Shown: in pieces, positions 40,587 to 60,939 of the stretch
Numbering within the stretch: position 1 is the first letter of the stretch
How the letters are laid out: every line of letters begins with the position of its first letter
Assembly (NCBI GenBank): GCA_013433145.1
Contig: CM024187.1
Location: 20,697,826 to 20,761,825 of the forward strand
Reading direction: 5' to 3'
DNA: 64,000 nt
Source: Ascaris suum
Taxonomy: Eukaryota; Nematoda; Chromadorea; Rhabditida; Ascarididae
The notes under the pieces: generated by a model
The model's database searches: none
Seen by the model: the letters and a program-made list of their open reading frames with translations, nothing else
Told to the model about the DNA's origin: nothing
Translations under genes and position numbers: made by a program

Positions 40587-40637
40587 TGGGGGAGGGGGAG
40601 ATGAAGGAAAGGGGGGGGGAGGAGGAGGAGGAGAGGG
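40587..40637. repeat. G-rich purine tract with GGA repeats
   Basis: A run of GGGGGAGGGGGAG, then nine G, then (GGA)n on the + strand. The sequence could form a quadruplex or triplex. It is interior to the A-rich domain. Confidence 0.8.
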
Positions 40638-42879
40638 CATTCCATATCTGTGGTGAATGAAACATTGTTTAGTCTGCGTGGCGAAAAATGCAGCATACAT
40701 TGCTGATAGCAAAAACCTAAAATAGAAACCAAAAGGTTTCAATCTGAGAATATGTGATGTTTTTATCTCTTCAACCACAAAGTTTTTACAACTGCATTGA
40801 AACAACAGTGAATTTATTTGTTTATTTATTTTGAGGCAGAAAAGCTGACTTACAAAAGAGAGTGCGAAGAGTTCAGCTGAATCCATTGCATAACATTTAC
40901 GCTTTTTTTCCGCATCTTTTGAAAGTCAGCAGGAACATGTAAGCAATGATCTCATATTCAGGTATTTTCTCATGGGTGAAGAGAATATTTCAAAACAAAG
41001 CGGAGGAAGTCGTTTAGCGGAAACAACTTTCACTATCCCACATCCCGTATAGTGGAATGTTCACTTCCCCAATGTCGAGATTAGCGCTTCCTGTTGGAGG
41101 CAATCGGGTATTTAGCGGTTTCGCCCTTTACAGTTGGTTGTTGCTAAAGCAAGGCAGATAACAGCCTAGTTATTTTGCATTGCCAGCGCCCCACAAAAGC
41201 CATCTGGTTTGTATACAAGTGAGAAAATGCGAAAAGAGATGGTGTCTAACAGTGGGTTATTTCGCAATAGCAACACAGGATTTTCTCGCAAAAACTAATC
41301 AGAATTGTGAAGACCAACAAACATTCAGTGCACATTAGTCAATGACGCATGCGAATGCAACTATATCATTGAAAAATCAGTGCCAGATGAGAGGAAGGGT
41401 ACTTCATCCAGGGAAACAGGAATGCAGCTTCATCTCACTGAAGATACAACCTTCAGTGTTCGAATTTTCTCGTCGGGAATAGAAGAGAAGCGGAAGTAGA
41501 GATCAATTCCACAAAGCAAAAAGCAATGGATCCAAGATGTGTACACATAAAAACCATTGCAACACGAAAGTAATTTTTAAAAGAACTATACATGCAGTAC
41601 ACTATACAGTAGGTGCATTTATGAGTATAAATGGGATAATCCATTACTATAGATAGAGCGGAGCTTTTTTGAGGCAATAAAATTGGCGTTGCATAGTCAG
41701 TGAACAGATATAATATATTTCCGTTGCGTAACATACTTATGTAATTATGTATTCAATTCATTAAAGCTAATGAGATGAATATGCGCAGAAATTAGATTAG
41801 AAGTGAAATTCATTTGCAACAGGCGAACAGCTCTTAATTCAACTCCCACTGTCGCATTCTCATTCATTTCTGAACCATGCAGCACATGTGCTATATAGTT
41901 CGACCGCTACAAGCAGCAACGATGCGGAATGATAAATCCTGATCTAGGTCAGAATCTTCCATTGCATCCTTCAAAACTTCCTCAGGCTAAATCGAGGTGT
42001 TTTTGAAGAAAACTGTGCGAAAACCAACATGAGAGAAGTTCTTTGGCACCAGTTATTTGCAAGCACTAGCATTATCTGCTATAAAATATTTTATCGCAAT
42101 ATTTCATAACGATAATACTACGAAGCAAACGAACCTATACTTATAACAAGTGGAGAGTTCTGTTCGTTATACTGCTATGATACGACGAGCGGTGCCCTAC
42201 ATCATGCTAACTACTATAATCAATTACTGGTAAATAGTAGAACATGCATAATAAATAAAGCATGCGAGAGAGTTCGTCTAAGAGGCCCGTAACTGCCTTA
42301 GCTGTTATGAACGCGGCATAGTTAGACTCATGTAATGCTAAAACTGCATTTTTTTTTTTGTAGACTTACAGTTGATACATAAAATCAAATCAAAGAAAAG
42401 TGCAATCATCTGGAAATGAATGAATTATAGTCGATTTATTGCTACGGTAGATGACGGATCAAGAGGCTAGAGCTGCATACACTTAACATCGGTAACTTTT
42501 TGTTATCTCTTTTCAACGGTTTGCAACTGCAGTCGGTTTAAGCAAGTCCTACGACAATTTTTACGCATCATGGGCCGTTTTATTTGGAAGTTGCATCGTT
42601 TACGTTATGCACATAAATGATTTGGTTATATTCAGGCTGGCAAGGCAGCGTTTGATTTTCTGGTGTTGCTTTTTTTGCAACATCAGGTTTAAAAACGAAA
42701 AGCGGGGACGGAAAGAGACGATCTCCATTTATGTCGCGCCTAATCGTTCCAGCCAGCTAGTTTGACCTCATTATCGTAAAATCCATTAAAGCACTCGACC
42801 TCCTAAGCCTAGGTTACTGACCGAACGAACAGCAAGACAAACACACGAGCACGCAACGACCACAACGAACGATTGAAAC

Positions 42880-44260
42880 CGGCTGTCTGCGCATTTGCCG
42901 CCGCCCGCGTTGGCAAGAACGCACGAGCGAAGAGAAGCCAAAAACGGCGGGCACGACGAGTGTTGGAGATATTCGCACCCGCACTGCGTCGCTGTCCTCG
43001 GCTTTGCCAGTCTCGACTCCAATCACTGAGGGAACCATCCCATAATTTCGTTTCAAGAAAGCATCGAATGAATATCAGAAAATCCCTTACTCACAACGGA
43101 AAGTCGGCTACCTAGGGTCGTGCACACCTCATTACCACAGTAATTAGCATGAATAGTGGCCGCTCTCTTTTTCTCTGCTCACACTATTTCGATTGGAATG
43201 GGTGAGAATGTCCACTAAAATGGCACTCAGCCGATATTGGCTGTCGGCCAGACGATTCCAACGTAGCCACTGCTTCACTGAGTGTTTTCACACCGCAGAG
43301 CCACCGTCTCCACCACCAGGGGTTCGTTCGTTCCGCGGGTTGCTTTGAAGTTGTCCACATTGCTGGCCATCTAAAGCTACCCTTTACTTAATAAATGAGT
43401 ACGAGCTACTCATGGCACATGCCACCTCTGAATTCTAGAAAGTTGCGCGGCCCCGTTTGTGGGCCGATTTGCAACTCGCCACTTCTGGCCACATTTAAGG
43501 ATTTTGGGATCTGTGCTTCATTGTTTCGGCCACAATCTGCGGGCTTGTTAACGGGGGAGTTGCTTGACGTTACTTTTGCACAATGAGATTAAGGTGCGTC
43601 AACAGTAACAAGAACCGCATGGAGAACGCGCAATAAAGTTGTCTCTAGCATCACAACAGATCGAAAAGAGATGCATGGAAGCAAACACTGAGTACGGAAT
43701 GACGAATCGGTGATCACATAGCGATCGTATACCTTCTATCTTCCTTCAAAAAAGAGTTGACTCGATTTTTTTATCTACGGAAGAATCCACTCCGCGACGA
43801 ATAGTAGATCCGAGCAACTACTCTCTTTTTTGAAGAAAAGTACAAGATGTTCGATCGCTGTGTAATCACCGATTTCGTCTAATTCTAAACTGTAAAAAGA
43901 GGACGCCATAAATTAAACGATAGAGGTGCAACGTCACTGCAGCAATTTGCGAGATGCAACTCTCGTGAAGTGCTTCTGAATCGTTCCAGATGTTTTCATT
44001 AGCACCCAACACTTGAAGTGACCGAATTTTGCAGTTGCGGCTAAGTTTAGCCCCCATATCACTGAAACGACCGCGCCTCTCATCCCCGGAAGTTGCGGTT
44101 TTTTGTGGAGCGGCAAATCGCACCACGGCTGCATACTGGCGTTGCCGTCGAGCGCGCGCTAATTCGCAATATTGTTGTTCGTTGTTGTTCGCGGTAGGCG
44201 GCATCAAGTGCTGAGAGCGGGATATCGATGGCGGTCGGCGCCTCTCTCATTATCATTTCT
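42880..44260. promoter_or_regulatory. GC-rich, probably bidirectional promoter region
   Basis: Composition changes here from A-rich on the + strand (left) to T-rich on the + strand (right), the pattern expected between divergently transcribed, intron-rich genes. Two GC-rich patches, 42880-43060 and 44020-44260, stay open in several frames on both strands, which reflects composition and not coding. On the minus strand an ATG near 44259 opens MIMREAPTAIDIPLSALDAA and reaches a GTGCGA donor, so this could be the first exon of the minus-strand unit. On the + strand an ATG at 44236 opens a 37-codon frame. Neither start can be confirmed. Confidence 0.4.
43744..43835. repeat. Imperfect 92-base inverted repeat
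   Basis: The ends CTTCAAAAAAGAG (43744-43756) and CTCTTTTTTGAAG (43823-43835) pair perfectly over 13 bases. Pairing continues inward with interruptions (TTGACTCG against CGAGCAA, ATCTAC against GTAGAT). It may be a miniature terminal-inverted-repeat element or a structured RNA hairpin. It lies in the presumed promoter region between the divergent units. Confidence 0.6.
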
Positions 44261-47200
44261 CGTTTCAAGACTTACAATTTTAAATGTCGATGTTTAGCAG
44301 CTTTAATGCCCATCTATTTTTTTTTTTCTTCATCCAAATAAAGCATAATGGAATTCATATAATTTTTGCAAGTTTCGTAACGCATAGATAATATTCCATT
44401 GCAATAATGTCGAATCTTTGTTGGAATATATTAGACGATGGCTACTCGACATCGCATCCACTTTGCGGCGATATTTCCCTCGGAAATGTATGTGAAGGCC
44501 CGTTCTGTTTATTCGTATTTTTATACTACACAAGCTATTTGTGAATTATGAGAAAATAAGGGACCAATAAAAAATTTTGTCTATATTTTCCATGCGTTAT
44601 TCATTAATCCGTCCAAGCTTTAGAAGTTCAACGTTTCGTATATGTTTATTATTATGCGCATTCAACACCCAACATAACAACTTTCAATAATTCTCCATCT
44701 GTTTATGCAGTAAATAACGTCGACGCTCATGAGTCTTGCTCGACATCCATTTATTCTTAAAGCCCAGAATTTTAGGGACCTCTAGTTTTTAGCAACTCAC
44801 GAGCTATCCTCACAGACCATTTCGGATGCATCCGAATCACGTCTAGGGCCGTTCCCCTGAATTCTTCAATAGCTCTCAAATTCATACACTTTGATTTGTT
44901 TGACTTCCATTAGAGGGTTTCCATGTGGTCGGTCGTGTGCGGTATCACGTATTCACCTACATTTTAGAACGTGTTATTTTCTTGTTTTACCGCTTTTCTG
45001 TTCCCGCACTATTTATGCTTTTACATTTGCTTTTTCACTTTTCTTTTCTTGCACTTTTTCTCACTCAAAAAAGTGTCAACTATAAAAGCATCCTTCACCG
45101 CACGATGAAAATATTCTATTCATATTGCTCAAGTAATTACAATAAACCTGACACATGCAAATTATTGCGGGACACTTCTTGTGGTATAGAGCTAGCTGCC
45201 AGATTTTCAATCATTAGATAAATGAGATAGATTCTTTTAGTGAGAAGCAAATGATCAGCTTTTGTGGCTCTTATTTCATGGTTCGTTTATCGTCTAGTTG
45301 CGAATCCCCGAAAGATGTGAAACTCCTTCTGTACCCTCCCCCCACCTCTTTTCCCCGCCTCACCCACAACTAACTAGGAGGAGGAAGATAGAGGAGAGTC
45401 AATGTGTGATAAGAAATATGTGAGCATCTTTATGGCCACCGCATTTGCGTAGAGCTAAAATTTCCCGGGTGCATTTGTCTAACATTATGCCATAATACAG
45501 TTGCTGTCAATTCGGTTACTTAATAGGTTGTTATGTGGAAGATGGGAAAGAAAGCTTTGTGCAAAAATAGTTTTACTTCCCACTGCCTCACTCTTTGCTG
45601 TATTAAATTAGCATCAGATACCTAATAATCAGGGCTTTTCTTATCCAACGAGAATGACGCGACAGGGAGGAGTTGCTGCCTTCGTTATCTAAGCATTGTA
45701 GGTATAGAAAATAGTAAAAAGGCATCCCTTTGCCTTCACAAGGTCCCAAGCGAAGGGGAGGAGGCTCATCTCACCTTGATCAAACAGGAGAAAAGATGAC
45801 GACAATGGATAATAATCGCGTCTCACCTGTCCTCTTCGTGCTGCTTATTACTATGGGTCTCAGTTGTTGATGCAAAAATTCTCAATAAACCATATATACG
45901 TTCACTTTGGGAGTGTTCAAATGGATCACATTCGCTTTTAATCGTTTCATATCATCCGTTTTTCATTGTTCAAATAGCCAAATTATTCTTCTTTTTTTTG
46001 CTATCTTTTTCTTTGCTTCTTTTCGTTTTACCAACGAAAGTTGAATGGATTCTCTGAGCGTCGCTTTTTAATGCTTGGCTAATGTAAGGTTCTAATAAAT
46101 TTCACACCTCACGTCAGCAGGGAGTTATTACATGCATCTTGTCATTGAATAAACCAGTTGCAATTGAAAATTACTTAACGAAACAAATTACCTGTCGTAG
46201 TTATTACCTGTAATCTTTACCTGTAAATATATTACCTGAAAAAACTGGTTATTATGAATTTATTATAGGCATTTTCTTACGAATATACATTGCATATATT
46301 AGGAAGACTGACCAAACGATGCCTTTGTTCGCCGTGACGATAGCACCCTCGATGATACACTCACCCACTTTGGTTAGCACTGAGCACCTTGATGCCTTGC
46401 TGCATCTTTTTTCTTCTATCGGTCGCTGCTAGATGCATGACAAACGTTACAACTTCTGATGCCACCCTATCCTCAGACATCACATCTCTACTTCTTCAAA
46501 CAGTAACCTGAGGACGCACCTTGTTTATGTCCATAAAATCTGGGTCTTTCGAGTTGTGGGTACCTCTTTCATGTAAAACTGTCTCGCAAGTCGCGCAACC
46601 CGATGTACTGATTTCACTCTTCCGAGGACGGTTTTTCCAATGCCATCACGTTAGGGCACCAGGCCTAGCCCCTTCTGAATATACTGTCGAACAATACATA
46701 AGAATGGTCCGTTGCATGCGTTCTAAACGACGATGACATCTCCTAAATGGCTAGCGAAAAGCATCAATCAAAGCAGATATTGAACAACGAGTACAATTGT
46801 CGTATTTTGTAGTATCTCAATATGTTCATGATATCATTTCCCACGCTTTAACCTGGCAATGAATTTTAAGTTTTTTGCCGACTCATATCTATTATGAATT
46901 TCAAATTTCTAATCTTCTATAACACATTACCTGTCAGTTTTTTTTTTTTTTTTTTTGAATGATCGTCTTCATTTAAGCGCATACGTATCGGTGACAAATT
47001 CACTCATGTATCGCAACAAATTTCTTTTCTATTCAAAAATCGCCGGAAACTGTCGTTCCGACTCCGATGTAATATATTGCGGGTTTCACATTTTTCCAGC
47101 TGTCACTATATCTGCGTCCATAAATATTGATAACAAATTCTCGCATGTCCTATGAACTCAACAGTGATTGAGTTAACTCCGAGTTCTTTGTTTATTCATG

Positions 47201-47432
47201 CCCTGAACGATCTGTCGTGCCAACTCGTATAGAGCACATTCCATAATAACCGACATCATTTATGTGCGTGTATACCTTAGGCGCATTAATAGCACACCTG
47301 TGCACATATCCACAACTATTTTTCACCAACTATTATTACTTGCTAATAACTTACTAGCTGTGATTCCTTCGGCTTTAACGTGTTCAGTCGTTCATAGCAC
47401 ATATTTATGTGTCTTTGGACACCCATTTTCAG
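44261..47432. other. T-rich DNA, presumed introns or upstream exons not seen
   Basis: The + strand is T-rich, consistent with + strand transcription, but I could not identify exons with good phase. Open frames such as 44925-45221 are dominated by TTT and CTT codons, typical of polypyrimidine intron sequence. Confidence 0.35.
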
Positions 47433-47630
47433 GTGAGTGCTTTATTGGACGAGACGTATTTTGCCGATACGTTAATTCGCTGGTCGAATCGTAATGGGAT
47501 GAGGAAGCCAGAGAAAAAAGACGAGGTGCCGAAGTCTTACATCCTAAAAGTTTCCGGTCAATGGGATGTCGGAGCAACTTTTGAAAACGCTTCTGTTTTG
47601 GAGTGCCGTGATAAGCTCGTGTTTCGCTAG
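47433..47630 (+). CDS. Orphan terminal exon of an upstream gene
   Basis: After the acceptor CCCATTTTCAG the frame is open in phase 0 for 65 residues to TAG at 47630. It begins VSALLDETYFADTLIRWSN and contains SYILKVSGQWDVGATFEN near the end. Composition is coding-like, with GC well above the flanks. I do not recognise the family. The exon starts with GTGAGTGC, so the same site also resembles a donor. The upstream exons were not found. It lies about 510 bases before a likely trans-splice site of the acetyltransferase gene, so both could belong to one operon, or this exon could be an alternative 3' end. Confidence 0.45.
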   Translation: MSALLDETYFADTLIRWSNRNGMRKPEKKDEVPKSYILKVSGQWDVGATFENASVLECRDKLVFR

Positions 47631-47782
47631 TTAAATAACGTACCTATTTTTCTAAAACTGTGTAACGTTGCAGTAAAATGAAGTGAAGCGATTTTCTTGT
47701 ATTGTCTCGTTATATGCGAGTAGCCGTCGTGCTTTTTCAGTACAACTTGTTCAGTGCAACATTTAGGGTACTATTGCATGTT

Positions 47783-47797
47783 GGGGGGGGGGGGGGG
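47783..47797. repeat. Poly(G) tract, 15 G
   Basis: A homopolymer of 15 G on the + strand between the orphan exon and the acetyltransferase gene. It is a potential G-quadruplex. Confidence 0.9.
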
Positions 47798-48133
47798 CGT
47801 CATGACGTGACCGCAAACATCAACCTCGTAGAAGCGTGACCTTCCAGAGGAAGCTGTATATCAAACCCCTGAGATACCCAATTGCCATCTGGTGAACGTC
47901 TGTAGGCGCTCGTAGCGACACTAGCCGATCGGCAGAAACTCGTTGCGAGGTCCGCAGTGAATTTCGATTCGAAATAGCAGAAGCAAAATACATCGTATAG
48001 TCCATTTAGCTCGCAATATATGAGAGTTGAATTGACGCGGTTAGTGATGGTGCATTCTCTTCTGTTAGCAACACATCAAAGACTCCTCTAATTATTCGAA
48101 CACATCGATTTGCAGCAGTTTGAGATTTCATAA

Positions 48134-48143
48134 GCGTTTTCAG
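48134..48143 (+). promoter_or_regulatory. Candidate spliced-leader acceptor before pcaf-1-like start
   Basis: GCGTTTTCAG ends 20 bases before the ATG at 48164, with no recognised coding exon feeding into it. This is the usual layout of a nematode trans-splice site. A short out-of-frame ATG (48154) lies between. A normal cis-splice from an unseen first exon cannot be excluded, because the same frame stays open upstream of the ATG. Confidence 0.4.
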
Positions 48144-48163
48144 CCACTAGGTTATGTTGGTCT

Positions 48164-57665
<9,502 letters not shown>

Positions 57666-58048
57666 TTGCAGCTACGATTATAGGTTTTACATTTTTTTTT
57701 TGATTCTTTTAAACACATTGGGGATCATTTTCTTTTTTTTTGTGCTTTTGGAAATGAATCTTTTGCACAACTCTTTTATAATAATTGTCATACCTCGATC
57801 GTGGTTTTGGCGATTCAGGTTTCTAAGCTTTTAAAAAAGAGTAAAAATTATTGCATTTTTGATACGATGAATCGAGAGCATCTCTATGATTTTTGTCTTT
57901 TCATAAGCGGCATAAGATGCGTGTTTCGGACGCGTTAATGCGTGATAGGATTCCGGTAACCTTGAACACCAAAAGATTTCCGGTGTTAGTCTCTTAACCT
58001 TATTTCATTCTTGTCCCGCCCCTTTGAGCGTTTTTTTTGTCGTCCCAG

Positions 58049-59103
58049 TGCTTCGGTGGATGGGAATCACTTGCCTATCAAGCTGGGAGACCGGTAAAGT
58101 TCACCGGAGGGAAAGCTCGGAGACCGAACATGGTGAGTGAATGCATCGAATTCACATTCACAGAAGGCCGTTTTGTGGAAGAAAAATTGTCAACGACATA
58201 AGGAATGCAACATCAAGGCCACGCAAGAAGTCTTCCACAGTATAACAACTCAGTTTAATATGTCCAGATAGATAGAAATGTTGGTGCGGCAGGGAAACCC
58301 GAAGACGCTGATGTAAATTGCATAAAACTTTCGCGGCACTTTTCGAATATTACAAGGAGTTTGCGTCTTTCCCATAGGTGATTTCATGAACTTTTTGCAT
58401 TGTATTTTTATCAAGCTTACGCGTCTATGGAATTAAACGTAAACCGACACAATTTACTCATACTGAAGTCTCGTCGAAAGGTTTTATTGAAAGTGCCGAT
58501 CTCGGACTAGCCAGGCAACCCACTCATCCATTGTTTCCACTTTATGCTTCTACTCTGCTCTTTGGTACTCTCATACCAGCAAGCATTAAACGCCAGCGCA
58601 GGAATGAAAGACGATTTATTTAGATCATCTGTAGCTGTATTTAGACATAGCTGTCATTAAGGCTCTGACTCACGTTAATATTGCTCTAAATCACTGTCAG
58701 CAGCACCAATGGAGGTGAGCGAATTCTGCGTGCTAAAGGATGGCTCCAGTGGCAACCAGCGTTCTAAGATATTCTGCGTTATATTTGCATATTTTATTCG
58801 ATCTTTGTTGCTGATATGGTCATCTTTTTGTAATCTTTTGTTTATGTTGTTTTTCAGCTGTCGAAGAGTGCATAACCACCGTCTAACAAAACTAAAGGAT
58901 TTTTTTATTTATAGATCGAATCGAATAGGCGATGCCTTCGCTCTCGCTTCGGTTATCGTTTATGAAATTGCTGTGTCATTTCATACATCCTTCCATTTTA
59001 TTGTCAATATTTTCATGTGGTCGCATGTAATCCCTCATGCTCACTTGTTTCTCATATTTTTTTGCTGGTATTCACACTCGCATATCTCCATATTGAAATC
59101 AAA
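58049..59103 (+). CDS. Possible downstream gene or exons, unrecognised
   Basis: Three stretches join with consistent phase. Segment 58049-58132 sits between TCGTCCCAG and a GTGAGT donor. Segment 58645-58714 sits between TATTTAG and GTGAGC and encodes IAVIKALTHVNIALNHC. A third stretch from 58860 follows TTTTTCAG and opens with CRRVHNHRLTKLKDFF, then stays open to 59103, although its last part is hydrophobic and T-rich and may be intron. The first acceptor lies 384 bases after the acetyltransferase stop and could be a trans-splice site of a second operon gene. The first segment is also open in another frame. No family is recognised, so this may be chance. Confidence 0.2.
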
Positions 59104-59659
59104 GTAGCGATTATTGTATTTCATCCAAATATAAATAATTGAAATTGTAAATGAATATGCATAAGAACGTTGTTAATTGGAGCTTCCTTATCACATGCTC
59201 GTTTCCCGTATTACTTTGTAAAATGCTTGTTTATCAACAATGTTTTATGTACAGAATTTCCTCTAAATGTATTCAGGGGGTTTTGTGGTTTTTATTTGTC
59301 TTCTGTGAGATTGTTGCATTTTACGAGGTTTGCACTGTTTTATTTGTTGTCGCGAATTGTTATACTTAACATTCTATCGACTAATAAATTGCGAGGGTGG
59401 CGAAGTTTCAGCGGTTTTTGACCCCCTTTCTGCGGGTTCCCCGAGAGTTCTGTATCATCCTTGATCGTATTACTACCGGGGAATCTTCACAGTTTTAGGA
59501 ATGTGGACGCGATCAGAATATCCTCCATCGTTGCGAGGTTTTTTCTACGCCATCTTGCAATTTTTATAGGTGTTCATCATTATCCACAACAAACTTTTGC
59601 GGATAATCGTTCCATTGATGAATATTTGCAAGCTGTTTTATGCACTTGTTCCGCTAAAC

Positions 59660-59938
59660 TTATTCAATGATTTGACAGTAAAATTGCAATTTTCGGAAAG
59701 CGAAGACGTATATCGGTTTAGCAAGTTGATCATACTGATGTGATGGTCTCCAACTCAAGCATCGTTTTTCGGTGCTATCATTGCAACGTTCATTTCCTTT
59801 GCGTTGTATTTCACTATATTTTTGTCCCTTGGTTCTTTTCGAAAACGGAATCGATTCACAAATGAGCGTGACGGCTGCAAAGGTTTGTGGAAACCTCGAA
59901 CTTCCGCCAGAGCGCTGAAATGTTGCCCAGAGACCCAT
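59660..59938 (-). CDS. Open frame, possible exon, unrecognised
   Basis: A 92-codon minus-strand frame contains an ACATTTCAG acceptor near its 5' end, after which it encodes a Ser, Lys and Arg-rich segment (including SKRTKGQKYSEIQRKGNER). No donor or partner exon was assigned and no domain is recognised. It could be a terminal exon ending at 59660, or chance. Confidence 0.2.
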   Translation of the reverse strand: MGLWATFQRSGGSSRFPQTFAAVTLICESIPFSKRTKGQKYSEIQRKGNERCNDSTEKRCLSWRPSHQYDQLAKPIYVFAFRKLQFYCQIIE

Positions 59939-60684
59939 CTATTTCGCGTTTGATGAGCACAGCCAGTTGTTTATCTATGAAATAGTCCGTGGCGTTGTAG
60001 GCGAAACCTTGACGGTGGTTATCCACCGACGCTGATTAGCGAGTTTGCGGTAACCACCGCAACCGCACCAGTTGCCGTCGAGTACGTTGAATAGGGCGCG
60101 ACGGTGATTTCCTCTTCAGTTCACTGCACTCATCACAATTCACTCACTGTGCAGTAGTCTCGATGGATAACTTCGGCGGTAATCATTAATGCTCATGCTG
60201 TTCTGCAGCTGGAGTACTTCGAAATTTTAATGCGGAGTCAATCAACCAGGCTATTTGTGCACTGCACACTATTGGAAGCAGCAACGACCACAATATAACA
60301 ATCACCGGCCAACGATGAGTCACGCGCGGAGTTCTCGTCACTTCCTGTGCTAGTAATCTTCTAGTCTTGTGATCATTAATGGATGGTAATTACCGAGTCT
60401 GCGGTAGAAGCATCACCCCTTAGCAAAAATAACGAAACGCCTTAATTATCCATAGGGTGTAATTTCCGCTCAACAGTCATAGAAATTTTCGTCCATCTTC
60501 GGCTGTGAGACGCCTCTGAAGACTCTTGTTCTAAAGGCCGTCTATGTCGCCTACATCTATAGATACACTGCTTAATGCACATACTTCGTGGTTGCGAGCA
60601 CGGTAGAGCACTTTCCGAAAGCAGTAGGTGATACCAATCGAAGGATGCTCTTTTCTCGTACGTCCAACTTCATTTCAGTGAATG

Positions 60685-60939
60685 TTACTCAACGTTGTTG
60701 GTTCGATTAATATTTATTAGATTGTTATTCAGTTCGTGAGAGGTTAACTTTTTTTTTTGGTCAACTGCACAACTGCTACACCATTCAACGCAAGTAAGAG
60801 TTGAGTCACTTGAGTCACCATCGACATCACCTTTATTTATACACAAAGCCGCACTTTGAATAGGGCATTCTCGTGCCCATTCTATCGGTGGACGTGCCAC
60901 TTTCTCTTTTATGAAGAACAGGACATCCTTTAGCTCTGT
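60685..60939 (-). CDS. Possible terminal exon of an unrecognised gene
   Basis: After a TTGAATCAG acceptor the minus-strand frame is open in phase 0 for 84 residues to TAA at 60685. It opens TELKDVLFFIKEKVARPP, contains a Cys-bearing acidic middle (CVEWCSSC) and ends in an Asn-rich tail. Codon content is varied and coding-like, unlike the neighbouring AT-rich DNA. I do not recognise the family. Upstream exons, at higher coordinates, were not identified. Confidence 0.3.
   Translation of the reverse strand, partial: TELKDVLFFIKEKVARPPIEWARECPIQSAALCINKGDVDGDSSDSTLTCVEWCSSCAVDQKKKLTSHELNNNLININRTNNVE

Larger units (their letters stand above)
36947..42879. other. Unassigned upstream part of the minus-strand unit
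   Basis: The + strand stays A-rich, so this is probably upstream introns of the Treslin-like gene. Candidate exons on the minus strand are a stretch at about 37400-37260 (SPYEHAVGNRRPF, which could splice in phase 2 into the 36946 exon) and one at about 39870-39780 (FRLPLRTKIKSYRV, between TTCTAG and a GTGTTC donor). Neither is secure. On the + strand a 50-codon frame at about 39960-40095 (NKRNEATSLLSDKKSS) has no visible partner. Confidence 0.35.

Noticed and set aside
42786..43115. Minus- and plus-strand frames, one containing AVRVRISP that recalls a kinesin motor start
   Set aside because: The similarity is limited to a few residues, all frames are open because of high GC, and no motor motifs such as a P-loop follow.
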